From assembly GCA_021234155.1 (NCBI GenBank), contig JAJEKV010000064.1, forward strand, positions 3,164,001 through 3,228,000: a stretch of 64,000 bases of DNA, written 5' to 3'. The notes under the pieces are model-generated. The model searched no databases. It had not been told where the DNA came from and worked only from the letters and a program-made list of their open reading frames with translations. Of the stretch, positions 20,501 to 32,082 are shown in pieces. The translations under genes were made by a program, and so were the position numbers. The DNA is from Isoetes taiwanensis (taxonomy: Eukaryota > Streptophyta > Lycopodiopsida > Isoetales > Isoetaceae). Position 1 is the first letter of the stretch, and each line of letters starts with the position of its first letter.

Positions 20501-21893
20501 TCCATAACTATGGTATAATCCATACGCCATGCAGGGTCTTCACAGCCTAATGACAGGCAATAATGACAGGAAGCTGAATGTATAGAAGCCCAAGTATACA
20601 TTAGGATAAACATCAATTTAGAATACGATAAATAAATAGCATGCATCTTTCAGAAGTAACGTGAGGAGTAATTTGTGTGATTAAACTATAAAGCAAGACA
20701 CTATGTCAAATTGAATGAAGAAAGTAGGGCAATCATGCAAAAAATGGCGAGATTACCTGGTTTACATTGAGCATGAATACCTTATGCCCGAAGGAAAAAA
20801 TGGTGGACACTACGAAGCTTAAGATATTGAGGCAAAGTAAAATATGGATTACGCATTATTGCAAAACCCCAGTCTTGGATGCCAAAAATGCATTTTTCAG
20901 AATGGTGCGGTTTCAGGCCGTAAATATCCAGCTGCACATGAAGCCTTCACATCAAGAACCAGCATTATTGTTCAAAGAAGCACAGTCTATTGAACTGCAC
21001 CTGTAGTGGCTAATAGGAGATGCACATACAGACGGAGCTTTCTAAAATTCGACCTTCCAGTTCATGTTTGCAATAATAACATATAATATGAGATAGAAAA
21101 ACAACACAAAAATTGCGCTCCAGTCTGGTCTATAAAAAATTGGCTTCATCGACACAAAGCCAGAGAAAACCAGGTGTCCTATAGAATGAAGCTTTAAAGC
21201 AGCAGCCTTAATCCTTAGGACCCATCTCTGGATCAGAGTTTTTCACTCTGCAACCAACCCCACAACCATCCTTCAGTGATATTTCTTATCTGACAGATCC
21301 ACAAATCGTCCAGTCGAGCCACAGATCGTCGATAAGCTAGTCAGAATTGCACTTCCAGTCCAACTATCTCCTTCCTCTCCGTTTTCCGACCCCTTACGTA
21401 ATTGAGATGCTTACCTTTTTGTTAAAAGGTCTTTTGTTAAGTAATTCGGCCTTATAATAGTAAAACATTCTACCAACACCTAACTGCAATCCGATCCAAA
21501 AAAAAAAAACCTTCAGGGCAAGAGTGAAAATCTGAGAAGGAAGGTGTTACTTGTTGGAAATCGAGCAGAACAGCAGAACAGCGTGACCCAAAATCCTGTT
21601 GAACGCCATGGATGCATAAAGACCTAGCATGAGCGCAATCCATTTGCCTGATTCCACAAATCCAGCATGCACACCACGATGCAGCCATAAAAGGAAAAAA
21701 TCGACATGAGCACGCTGGATCTGCCCACCGAAAGGAGAAAAAAAGTCGAAATCATATAAAAAAAAATGTCTCGATTTTAGGAAGTCGGAAAAATCTTCCG
21801 GCTGCCAATAAATCTTAAACCTTAGGAAAATGACTTTAAAAAAAAACCAAAAAAGTTTTTATCAAACCGGAAAATCCAAATTTAAACAATAGA
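17543..21893 (-). mobile_element. Helitron B, 4,351 bp, non-autonomous, inside the left LTR
   Basis: On its own (minus) strand it begins TCTATTGTTTAAATTTGG (plus-strand end at 21893). It ends with hairpin GCCCGGC-AAC-GCCGGGC (17571-17555), eight bases and CTAG (17546-17543). It sits between A and T, and the empty site is preserved in the right LTR (AATATTAATTCC near 32393-32404), so both ends are exact. The hairpin is almost the same as that of Helitron A, so the two are one family. No Rep/helicase protein is visible. Weakly gene-like pieces occur on the minus strand, e.g. an ATG-initiated frame at 21688 (MAASWCACWICGIRQMDC), but no captured gene is identified. Confidence 0.9.
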
Positions 21894-22057
21894 TTCCTTA
21901 ATTATAGGTTATTATCCTTAATAATGAAATTAGCATAGCTAATTTAATCCCTTTTAGGTCAACCCCCTAGGTTACAATACCCCATGGTGGCGTACCTTTA
22001 CTGGGTGATGTGTCAGTATATTTATTCGTATACCGTATAAATACTTGAAACGTCACA
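21894..22057 (-). mobile_element. Chromovirus left (3') LTR, part 2
   Basis: TTCCTTAATTATAGGTTATT...ATACTTGAAACGTCACA. Nearly identical to 32404-32567 at the other end. On the element's strand this is the LTR start (U3) and contains a TATTTATACGG-like stretch. Confidence 0.9.
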
Positions 22058-22071
22058 TTCTCCCCTCCTTA
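22058..22071 (-). other. Polypurine tract of the chromovirus
   Basis: On the minus strand AAGGAGGGGAGAA directly abuts the LTR start TGTGACG, the expected place and composition for the plus-strand primer. Confidence 0.8.
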
Positions 22072-22474
22072 GAAATAATGCTGTCCTCAGCATTGGGGTT
22101 AGATAGCAATATAGGGAATTACATTATGAAGGAAGGTAATTCCTTATTTCCGAAGGTAATACATTGAAACTTTAAAGTGTGAAACAGTTTAGGCACCGAG
22201 GTGCATTACACATGATCATCACAAGAAAAGAGTTCAAGGACCGAAGTCCAATATCAACATTAGAGTAACGAAAGGACAAAACTTGTAGACAACATAAAAC
22301 TGGAGAAGTCGGGCCATCAGCAATCCTCTATACATGGGCAGGTCACGTACTGCTCACTGGCCTGCACATGTCAATACATCAGTTTATATAGATATGAAAT
22401 AATTAGGTTGTGGTTGAAGGGACCACCCCCTATAAAAATAGAAGAAAATCTATCTACGAGGGAACCTATCATGC

Positions 22475-23459
22475 CTATGGTTCGCAATTCATTGCGGCGT
22501 AAGGAATGGTCAAGTTCCTATTATAGCCAAGATGAACGCGGCCTATCAAGTAAATGCTTTCCAAGCAATTCGCGGTCATGTCTACATTGACAGTACACCA
22601 CGTCCTAGGGAACACGAAGGTGATCCCATCATTGGTAACTATTATCAAGTGCGATGCATCTACCCCTCTACTGCATGATTCTCGGCGAATCAAGCCTTCA
22701 AGCTTACCGCCGGGAGCGGGGTTGATAGCATCGTTGATGGTGCGGCCTTGAGATTCGCGCATGAAGTCTGGATAGTGCTTCTCAAGGTCTATTTCCATCA
22801 CCCACGTAGCATCCTCAACTGGCAAGTGTTTCCACTTGACCAAGTATTGCAGCATTTGGGTCCTTCTGGTCTGTTTGTATGCTCGATCAAGAAGAGCTTC
22901 AGGCACTATATCTAAATGCTCTTCTGTCATTTCAAGTAGGGTGGGTGTATCCAAGATCTCCTTTGGATCTGGGGTGTGCTGCTTTAGAAGACTCACATGA
23001 AAGACTTTGTGGATCTTCAAGCGGGGTGGCAATTCCAGGCGATATGCCTGTTCCCCAACACGTTCAGTGATTTTGAACGGCCCAGCCCATCTGGGTGCCA
23101 GCTTCTTGCAGTTACCAATCTTAAGCTTGACTTGTTTTACCTTGATCTTAAGCCAAACCGATTCACCCACCTGGAAGACTCGTGGGGTTCTGTGCTTATC
23201 CGCTACACTCTTTCTGGCGACTGCGTGTAGCCAATAAGTACCCACGGACTTCTTCAACCAAAGCTTGCATTTCCAAAAGCCGGAGTTGTTGAGAAACCTC
23301 CACTTTAGAAACGGGGTTATGCCATGTGTCCGGAGTAAGGCATTGATAACCATAATTTATCATGAAGGGAGACATTCTGGAAGATTCCTGCTTCATACTG
23401 TTATAGGCAAATTCGACCAGATAAATATAGTCAGCCCATTGGGATTGCTTACTCCACAC
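22475..23459 (-). pseudogene. Integrase C-terminus and chromodomain
   Basis: Two overlapping frames (23459-23196 and 23353-22475) carry the text, so a frameshift lies near 23200-23240. The first has the late integrase core (WADYIYLVEFAYNSMKQ). The second has VGESVWLKIKVKQ and RWAGPFKITERVG, the GPY/F-type module. Then HKVFHVSLLKQH and a chromodomain around 22920-22760 (EALLDRAYKQTRRT; YLVKWKHLPVEDATW). Chromodomains direct chromovirus integration to particular chromatin. After KHYPDFM the frame runs on past the usual end for ~90 residues, probably read-through into non-coding sequence. Confidence 0.85.
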
Positions 23460-23465
23460 ATAACT

Positions 23466-23825
23466 TCATAGCATATCCTCTATAATGCGATTGGTACGCT
23501 CTGTCTGACCATCCGTCTGAGGATGATATGCCGTACTCATAGCAAGCTTGGTCTGGATGGTGGCAAAGAAATCTTTCCAGAATGCACTTACGAATTTGGG
23601 ATCCCTGTCGGATACAATAACTCGTGGCATTCCGTGCAATCTGAAGATCTCCTTTGCAAATAGCAGAGCGATATCGAAGGCGGTGTCCGTGGTCCGACAT
23701 GGCAAGAAATGAGCCATTTTTGACAATTTGTCGACCACTACCATCAATGCATCATATCCACGGAGAGTACGTGGAAGGCCCACAATGAAATCCATGGTTA
23801 TCACTTCCCACTTAGCATTGGGCAC
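23466..23825 (-). pseudogene. Integrase catalytic core (DDE)
   Basis: Open frame of 119 codons with the three acidic positions visible: D in WEVITMDFIVGLP, D in VIVSDRDPKF, and E in TDGQTERTNR. Spacing is normal for Ty3/gypsy. It ends in a stop just after RIIEDML, whereas the domain should continue (the continuation is in the next frame at 23459). Confidence 0.9.
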
Positions 23826-23829
23826 GTCC

Positions 23830-24298
23830 AGCGGGGTTGCAACTCTCCTAGAATCCTTAATTGCTCAGCCTTGGTTTGTTGACACACTGCTTAATGTCCT
23901 TCTTCATCGAAGGCCAAAAATAACTGGAGCGGATCTTAAAGTAGGTCTTCATAAAACCCGCATGTCCAGCTATAGGGCTGTTGTGCGTGTCATGGAGAAT
24001 TAGCTTACGTACTCCTGAAGTCTCAGGTACATACAACTTATCCTTGTAATATAACAAGTTGCCTTCTTTCTTATACGAACGGAAAGCTTCGCGTTCTTTA
24101 TCTGTGCGTGCCTCCTTAGCCATCCCAAACATCACGGAACTCGGGATCTGTGGCCAAGATCTGTTCTATCTGTTTCCCAAACTCACTGGTGAGTGTGGAA
24201 ATTGCATTACAATGGGTTCGGGTCACCAAGGGATGGCGTGACAATGCATCCGCAACCACATTGTGTGTTTCCAGGCTTATACATAATCTCAAAGTCAT
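23830..24298 (-). pseudogene. RNase H end and integrase zinc-binding domain, frameshifted
   Basis: 24298-24116 holds the end of RNase H ([13 protein letters not shown]) and a linker (FGKQIEQILATDPEF). 24135-23857 then gives LYVPETSG, LILHDTHNSPIAGHAGF and FWPSMKKDIKQCV, i.e. the His residues and first Cys of the H2C2 finger. The second Cys and the QQTKAEQL that follow are one frame over. Two frameshifts lie in 450 bp. Confidence 0.8.
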
Positions 24299-25370
24299 AT
24301 TCTTCGAGAAACTCCATCCATCTTCTCTGACGGAGATTGAGATTGGGCTGGGTTGTTAGATAACGGAGACTCTGATGATCCGTATCCAGCTGGAATCTTC
24401 TACCAAGAAGGTAGTGTCTCCATATACGCAGAGCACGGACAACGGCTAACAACTCCTGGTCATGGGTAGGGTATCGCTGCTTAGTCTCATTCATTTTCTT
24501 TGAATCATAGGCAATAACCCTCCCCTCCTGCATTAGGACCCCACCGGTAGCAATCTTACTGGCATCCGTTGCTACTAGTTTATCCTTTTCAGGATCGGGC
24601 AACGTGAGGACTGGTGCTGACATTAAAGCATTCTTAAGCTTCTGGAAACTGCCCTGGACTTTTGCTTTCCAATGCTCAATCCAATCCTTTACCTTCTCAT
24701 GCTTTGTAAGGTCAGTAAGAGGTGCTGCCATTTTTGCAAAATCCTTAACAAATTTCCGATAATATCCTGCTAATCCCAAGAAGCTTCGGACCTCTGAAAC
24801 ATTACCTGGAATGGGCCAAACCCTTACTGCCTCTATCTTTGCTGGATCTGTAGCAATTCCCTCTGCTGAAATAACATGTCCCAAATAATCCACCTTCAGA
24901 GTGGCAAACTTGCACTTAGAGAGCTTGGCAAAGAGCTGGTGACGTCTTAGCTTTTGTAGGGCCAACCGAAGATGTTCCTCGTGCTCCTCCAGAGTCTTAC
25001 TATAGATGAGAATGTCATCAAAGAAAATAACAACAAAATCATCCAAGTATTGTCGGAAGACATCATTCATCAATCGCATGAAAGTTGCGGGGGCATTAGT
25101 TAGTCCAAAAGGCATAACAGTAAACTCATAGTGCCCATATCTAGTGCGAAAAGCAGATTTATGAATGTCCTCCTCTTTAATTCTTATCTGGTGATATCCG
25201 GAGCGTAAGTCAATCTTTGAGAAGTATCTGGCCCCTTGCAACTGGTCCATAAGATCGTCTGCTCTAGGCAAAGCATAGCGATTTTTGCTGGTATGCTTAT
25301 TCAGTTGCCGATAATCAATACACATCCTCAAGGAGCCGAAAAGGTGAAACACTAGGCCGAATGAAGCCAA
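24207..25370 (-). pseudogene. Reverse transcriptase and RNase H
   Basis: 387-codon frame with most RT motifs: [42 protein letters not shown], the catalytic block [11 protein letters not shown] and LGHVISAEG. RNase H motifs are [28 protein letters not shown] and [10 protein letters not shown]. At the start the usual stretch between 'SPF' and 'RMCIDYR' (a conserved AP..FVKKKDG-type segment) is missing, so a small deletion removes an RT finger motif. The frame ends in a shift at KPGNTQ. Enzymatically dead as it stands. Confidence 0.9.
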
Positions 25371-26019
25371 GGTTTAATAGCTCTTGAAGTTGCTTCTTAA
25401 GCTCGGCCAATTCAGGGGGACTCATACGGTACGGGGCCTTACTGGTACGCTTAGTACCTGGTTCCAAAGCTATTTCACATTCCACCCCTCTGAAGGGAGG
25501 AAGTTTTTGGATCTCGTCTGGAAAGAGATCACTAAATTCCCTAAGAAGATTAGCAATGCTTTCTGGCAATTCACCAACTATTTGTTTTTGTTTGGCATCT
25601 GACTCAATGGAGGCAAGTCTGATGACGCAAAGTAGCTTATCCTTGCGTATGGCCTTATCTAAATGCTTGATGGACATAGACTGCATAATAGGGTTTAATG
25701 GATCACCTTTTATAGTTACGCGGGTTCCATTAGCTGCGTTGAAGGTAACCTCCCACTTCTCGTAGTCTATATTGGCTTTTGCAGATGCCAAGAATTCCAT
25801 GTCAACAATCAGATCATATTTGCCAATATCCATTAACTCAGCACCCAATGCAACTGGTGCGCCTGGCAGCTGCATTTTAAGGTTAAGGCGATGGCCATGA
25901 GTATGTCTGATTTTTCCACTGGCTAAAGTGACAGGTTTTGGTCGGGATCGCAAGGTCTCAAGCTGCAATACCTGGGCCATTCTAGGAGAAGCAAAATTAT
26001 GTGTACTTCCTGTATCCAT
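25315..26019 (-). pseudogene. Aspartic protease and start of RT
   Basis: Opens at MDTGSTHNFASP, the D-T/S-G active-site motif of retroviral-type proteases, followed by the flap and C-terminal region (KYDLIVDMEFLAS). It then links through ELPESIANLLREFSDLFPD to the RT N-terminus ([20 protein letters not shown]). It overlaps the RT frame at the deletion noted there. Confidence 0.85.
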
Positions 26020-26073
26020 AAGGATTATGAAAGGCTTACTGTCTACTTGACCTATGGTAGAAATAACAGCAGG

Positions 26074-27255
26074 CTAACTTTCAGTGTTGCCGGTTTCTAT
26101 GGCTGCAAGGATATGAGACGCACCGTGAATATATTCGGGAGCCTCCTCCTCGACAGATAGTGTAGACTCGAGATCGTCCCAATCAAGGTCGGCCATGGCC
26201 AGCTGGGCAGTCTGCGTGACATAAGGGCAATTCTGCATGAAGTGCCCGGGCCGCATACACCTGTAACATGCTTTGTCTCTGCGTAGCTGTTCTCGGGCCT
26301 CTTTGGGAATAGAATGTAAGAGGTTTCGAACTTCCTTACCGACATTGTTCAGTTTGTCGGGCATGTTGAAGGTGACTTTCTTTTCCTGGCGGCCGTAAGA
26401 GTTCTGCTGAGAGGGCCCCGGACTTGGTGAACGGGGTTTGTAAGGTGTGGACGGCCGTGGCTGCGAGTAAGGGGCAGGACGCTGGTACTGGTTTCTTGGT
26501 GTGTCCTCCTCCAGGCTCAATGCCTTAGCCTCAGCCTCTGCAACTGATTTCGGGTCTATGGCCTTAATCATTCGTTTAATTGATGGGGCCAACCCTTCAA
26601 TGTAGCCCTCCACCGCCCTCTTTTCATTCATACCTGGTACATATAGCCTCAAGCGCATGAATTCATCAGTGTAGGCCTGAACTGGCATACCCTTCTGCTC
26701 TAACCTGTAAAAGGTCTGGATTTGTTGGCATTTGTGCGCACGAGGCACATAATGCGACTTAAAAGCTTTGGCAAACTTTCGGAATTTGCATCTGCTTCTA
26801 TCCAGATGCTTGGCTCTGGCATAGCCCTTCCACCAAATACGGGCAGCTCCTGTAAGGTTTGTGGTAGCAACCCATTCCTGTATCCTTTTCTGTCATGCCA
26901 TAGGATTTCCCAAACTCCTTCATCTCGTCCAACCAGGACTCTGCATTCAGCCCGCCTCTAGATTTCCCATCAAACTGGGCCAATTTTCTGTTTTTCCATA
27001 TATTGGTTATGGCCTATCAACCGTCTTACGGTATTCCTTGTCTCGGCGCTTTGGGTGATCACCAGATAATACGGACGACTCAGAGGACTCAGAAGTGGCT
27101 GATTGTGAGGGTGTGGCACTATCCCTTGAGGAACTTCGATGACGTTTGGAACGGTGCCTCCTTTGTGCGGATACAGGGCTTGGTTCAGGTGCAAGTGGCT
27201 GCTGGGGTGGTGGACTTGGCGGTAACGGGGGTAACTCCGGCCCATCCTCCTGCAT
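26074..27255 (-). pseudogene. Gag, broken into three frames
   Basis: 27255-27007 is a Pro/Ser-rich lead (PELPPLPPSPPPQQ; SAQRRHRSKRHRSSS). 26983-26798 has the start of the gag core (QFDGKSRGGLNAESWLDEMK). 26748-26074 has the rest of the core (FYRLEQKGMPVQAYTDEF; RLRLYVPGMNEKRAVEGY) and a CCHC zinc knuckle CYRCMRPGHFMQNC. Right-LTR sequence abuts the 27255 end directly, so the leader, primer-binding site and possibly the true gag start were deleted. Confidence 0.85.
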
Positions 27256-27257
27256 AG

Positions 27258-28066
27258 GAAGGGAAAACGCCCCAAACCCATGGTTCTACCCCGGCTCAGA
27301 CTCCAGTGAGGATCGACTGACGGCTAGGTCTCAAGAGGTCAGCAGACCGAATCTTGGCATGGCGTTGGCTGGCATAGAACATCGGCTAGGGTTGTCCACT
27401 CCATCCGCCCCTCCTGTGCACACTTTGCAGATGAGTCGAATCATGCTATGGCATCACTATAGCCTTCCGGAGATGCAGACTCAAGGTATCACCCTTCGAG
27501 CCTACTCCAGGGTTCATGAAGCCCCGTCCGATGAGGCAGGTCAGGGAAGTGTCCCCTTCCAGGATCACAGTGGTTCCATGGGTGAGCTAGAGAATACGTG
27601 CCGCATCAGCGACCCCTGCATCCGTACCCGACTTACTCACCCTAAATCTACTCAAAGCACAGGGTGCCCCATACGGGTCACACCTCTGCGCCCAGGGAGT
27701 GTCAGACCCATACCCGGCCCTATCAGGCCTAGCCCATTGTAGGAGTCTCAGGAGCCTTTTATGTTCGTGCAAGACCCCACCCCCACTTCACCACTGCGTC
27801 CCTTGTCTGGTGCTAAGCAATTCTATAGCATCCACGACTCAGTGGTCTCTTGTGCACAGGCTGCACTAATTGGGAATTAAAGGAGCTACTAGGAGCATAC
27901 TAAAGCATATGGCACAGAGGTCTCTACCCCCCCTCTAATCCCTGCTTTATGGAAGTCTAACAGAGCTACTTTCATATACACATCCATCCATCCATCCATC
28001 CATCATAAACGTAATCCATAATTGAAATGTAATCTTAAATACCAAAGAAGGGTTAATCTTAAGTAA
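27258..28066 (-). mobile_element. Chromovirus right (5') LTR, part 1, truncated
   Basis: Matches the left LTR from 16436 onward (AAACGCCCCAAACCCATGG), so ~295 bp of the LTR's own 3' end are absent next to gag. Includes (CATC)n near 27985-28005. It ends at AGTAA (28062-28066), where another element is inserted. Confidence 0.9.
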
Positions 28067-30670
28067 TGTAACGGACCTGGCCACCTAATGGTTCAGTATA
28101 CGCATTTGTGTATGGGACATATATGAGTTGTATATGTACTTGTGGCATGCATGCAGCATAAGCTCATGTAAACAAAGGGGTTTACAAAAAAAGGGCAATG
28201 TTAGAAAGAGGGCTTTTGGCAAACGTGAAGCTATGAGGAGGCAGGAGCTTGGAAGGATTGCACTGGGAGGGTTGTCGAAGCGAGAAAGGACGTAAGAGCT
28301 TGGAGATCGCATCAAGAACTGCACCAAATCCTCTCTTATCAGATGGGGTTTGAGTTTTGTGGATTCAAATTGTGGTTTACGTAGGCTGCTAAGAATCAAT
28401 CTGCACATGCGTTTGGATAGTAGATTTACTGTGTGTTAGCTATGGTTGGAATTGCCGAGGATCTGGTAAGCCTGCGAGGCGAGGTTGAATATGCAGGTAT
28501 TTTAGAATTGATTGAGGTGTTTCATAGAGCAACATGATAAAAGTTACAGGGCTTTAGGCAAGCTTGAAAGATAGATTGGATTCGTTCTCAAGCTTAAACC
28601 AGATAAATATAAGAAAAGCAGACAGGGAAAGGGTGTCAATTTGCTGCATCCAAGCCTCAGGGGTGTATGGAAATGTTTGCTCCACCGAAAAATTGCCGGC
28701 AAACAGGGGATCATATGTCCAATTCAGGCTGAAACTGCATGAAAGAGGCCGATTTGGGCCTTTAGAGGGACCGATTTGTCCTGGGCAGCAGTGAATCAGA
28801 GAAATCGAAGACTTTTTAGAGCTGGCGAAATTGGGTTCTAACACATGCAAAAATAGGCCGAAATTGCTTCTAAAGAGCCGTTTTGGGGATTTAAAGTGCC
28901 GATTTACCTTGATTAATCCTGTGCCAGGCCGGAACTGTTGATAAATCAGAGGCTTGTTGCGTTGTTGGCTGATGGGTTGAGGTAACAAAACCATTTGAAT
29001 CAGGTCGAAATTTGGAGGAGAAGGCCGATTTGGAGTCTAGAAGGACCGAATTTGATTGTGCAGGGAAAACCCAGGAGATTTGGAGTCAGACCGATTCTTA
29101 GAAGGCAGGCCGAGCTCTAAATGGTCGCTGTTTTTCGTTCATCTGTTATTTGTGACTGTATTTTTCTTGTGTTGTCAATTGTTGTTGTCTTTATTTAAGT
29201 CTTTTGTAATACGAAAGAAAGTAGAAAGGGTTTAAGAAAATGCTTGGAGGCACTACCTTTGGGTTGAGCACCATGAATCTGTTGTATGAAGGCCAGACCG
29301 ATTATGGTGTTTGGGTGTTTAGTAGTAGTTGAATAGAAAACACACAAGAATTGGTAACTAAGGAATACAAATAAATGGAGGTAGTTAATTACATAGATAA
29401 CCCAGATAATTGTACGGGCTTGCTCATGGAGATGGGGCTAGCCTTGGGCTACTTGAGAAGTGTTCCAGGCAGTTGCGGTCAGGGGACCCCATGGATTTTT
29501 AAGCAGGAAAAGCGTAAGTTGGAGACTCCAGTCTGGATGCGCAATTAATTGCTTAGCTATGGAAGTGGCTTTTAATATAAAAATATTAAAACCTTAGCTA
29601 GCGATTGTTAGTGATAAATTAAAGAAAGCATGTTGGAACTTTGGAGACCTAGAGAAGTTGAGCCGAGAGAGAAATATGAAGTATATGGAGGGTCCAGATG
29701 AGGCTATGGCATGGAGCACTGTAAGCCTAAGTGTATAACTGTAAGTTTTTAAGTTGTTGAGCTATATTTTATCAGAAGCATCGTAGCTAATGGATTATCC
29801 TCATGGGGGAATGGTTCTGAGGTAAGTTTGCATAGTTGTTTTTCCTTGTTCAGTAAAGTACATAGGTATGGGAGCTACATCAATGATAGTTAGGCTTGTG
29901 ACTTCCTCAACATGTTTGGATCAGTAAGTTAGCTACTTCAACATGGGCAAGTTGGACGGGCAACATCGGCAAGAGTATAATCTAGGCACATGTATAGAGA
30001 ATATTCTAATGAACTTCACGTCTTAGTCTTTGCATTGTTCCACTGATGTCTTGGTATTTGATTATGTCTATTGGATCCTCGGGAATTCGGGCTTCTAGGT
30101 TGGTGGCCTAGGTTGCTCGGCATGCTCATGTTCATCTGTGATTCTCTACGTGGTTCTTGTGCTCTGTGACAGGGCATAGTTTCCCGATCGGGATGCTACG
30201 TCACCTTCGTGACTCCATGGTAAGAGGTCCTCCGGCGCCCGGACGTGGGGTGGGAAGGGTATGCGATACGAGGTTCACCCACCAACTCCAGCTGGGGCTC
30301 GGAATGTGAGCTGGCGGGCATTTCTCGCTAGCGGGGAGGCATGTAGGTAGGCCGAGCTTCCCATTGTCCGGAGCTATGTGTCATGATGGTTTGGTATTTT
30401 TGACTATGTCTTGCCGATGTTCATGTTGATATTTCTTTGGATTATGTTGTCATTGTCTTAATAATGCGTACTCACGTGGGATTTTTCCGTGCGTGTTTAT
30501 GCTTATCCGAGATTTCCGAGTATTTCCATACATGCGATGGCGGCCGGGGATCCCCACTTAGTCACGAGGACTAACCCCGGTGAATGCATGTAATGGAGTG
30601 AATAAGCAAGGGATGGCGCGGTGCGGTGAGGATCATGGTTGGCGAAGCTCTGGGTTGAATTGTACACAAT

Positions 30671-31853
30671 GCGGATCGATCAAGCCGGATCGCGATTCTC
30701 GAGCAGGACGAGCATGCAAGAGTTGCATCGTTGCTCGCATGCATTGCATGCATTTGAACCTCTCATCCGGTTAGGGGATCGCTATTTCTTCTGCATTAAG
30801 CCTTCAGCTTCTCATCGTAGCTTTCTCTTAGCCCGTGGTGTTTCGGTTATGTTCTATGCTCTCATGCGAGGAGGAGGGGCTTCCTCTTGCATGGGTTGAC
30901 CCTTCGTGGCATTTCCTATCATTCTTGTTTCTCTTGACCCGACCTTTCTGGCGTATCCCTTCACGGCGTTTCTTATCGTTCTCGGTTCTCTTCTACCTTG
31001 GCTGCGTTGACCTTTCTGGCGCATCCCTTCACGGCGTTTCCTATCTTTCTCATTATCTCTTCCTATCCTTCTCGTCCGGCTTCTACCTCGGCATTCCTCC
31101 ACTATGGGGCAATTCTTGAGCCTTCATCACCGGATCGGAAGTTCTCTTCTTTGGCGTTGTTGTGTCATGCGGAGTCGCGGCTTCGAGAATCTGAGATCGA
31201 TCAGGCGGATCGCGATTCTCGAAGCAGGACGAGCATGCAAGAGTTGCATCGTTACTGCATGCATTGCATGCATTTGGGCCTCTCATCCGGTTAGGGGATC
31301 GCTATTTCTTCCCCGCATTCGCCTTCGGCTTCTCATCGGTAGCTTTCTCCCAGCCCAGTGTGTTTGGGTTATGTTCTATGCTCTCCCTCCCTCCCTCCCT
31401 TAAGTATTTTGTTTATATATGTTGTTAAGCGTGCCGCGCCGCTTTAATCAACCCCTCGCTTTTTCGAGGTTTTGTTCTTCTCTATTGTGTTTTGTGGTCT
31501 TATCGCATTGGCGTTGTAACGACGTTGGTTTCTTTGGAGCGTGGGTTTTGGGAAGTTTTAGCGGCGTTGTCTAAGCCCAACGCCTAGGGCTTATCGCTAG
31601 GGTTTTTCCTCGAAAACCCCCGAAGGCGGGTTTTTTAATCCGTGATAAGCCTAAGGCGGGTACACTAGCCAAACATCTATGATATATTTTGTATTTTGGG
31701 GTCCGTGTGTTATATTTGGATATTCCTGTATTTTTGTTTTGGGTAGCTTGCGATATCGGCTACCCACTCTCTACCATTGTAATTACACTGCTGGGATGAA
31801 TAGAAAAGCCCCATCCATGGGCGTTGTTGTGTCATGCGAGTCGCAGCTCGAGA
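30671..31853 (+). mobile_element. Nested ~1.2-kb insertion with an internal direct repeat
   Basis: Interrupts the LTR between ...GAATTGTACACAAT and AATTAGATATTATATTTG, which are contiguous in the copies at 34.97 and 36.4 kb. Two direct copies of a GGATCGCGATTCTCG ... GCAAGAGTTGCATCGT ... GGGGATCGCTATTTCTTC segment start near 30678 and 31205. GGCGTTGTTGTGTCATGC occurs before the second copy (31156) and at the very end (31820). This resembles two short terminal repeats with little between them. 31410-31830 also matches a repeat at 48.3-48.8 kb. No coding frame is convincing. Confidence 0.6.
31410..31830 (+). repeat. Dispersed repeat, copy 1 (second copy inverted at 48.3-48.8 kb)
   Basis: Landmarks in order are CCCCTCGCTTTTTCGAGGTT, GGCTTATCGCTAGGGTTTTT, CCTCGAAAACCC, a TTTTGGGGTCC phrase, GGGTAGCTTGC, GGCTACCCACTCTC and GATGAATAGAAAAGCC. 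The same landmarks occur in reverse complement at 48325-48700. The CTACCC/GGGTAG and AACCC/GGGTTTT pieces can fold back. Confidence 0.7.
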
Positions 31854-32082
31854 ATTAGATATTATATTTGTTGAGAATATGGATTCTTTGGATGTAATGT
31901 TATATGATTATATTGAGATCATAAATATTTGCTTATTGAGTTTTGAGCGTGTCATTTCAACTGTGCAAGAGGAAGATTCAATTCTTCACCATATTCAATT
32001 GTTTGTCACACCAACCTAGAATTAGCACAGTATTGACAAGATCCCGAGTTACCTAGAGGGTCAACTCGGCAGGCTCGTCACA

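Larger units (their letters stand above)
28067..32082 (+). mobile_element. LTR-type insertion (TSD AGTAA) inside the chromovirus LTR
   Basis: TGTAACGGACCTGGCCACC at the left and ...GGCTCGTCACA at the right, flanked by AGTAA on both sides. Its left ~390 bp and the parts at 30340-30670 and 31854-32067 match, inverted, the two LTRs at 34.8-37.3 kb. It thus looks like a single LTR of that family enlarged by later insertions. The 28.46-30.34 kb part has no counterpart in those LTRs. It contains repeated CCGATTT/GGCCGA phrases and no coding frame. It could be original LTR sequence lost elsewhere, or another insertion. Confidence 0.75.

Noticed and set aside
27146-27742. 198-codon plus-strand frame beside gag
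   Set aside because: Antisense to gag and then LTR sequence; the same LTR text at 16.4-16.75 kb has no coding constraint.
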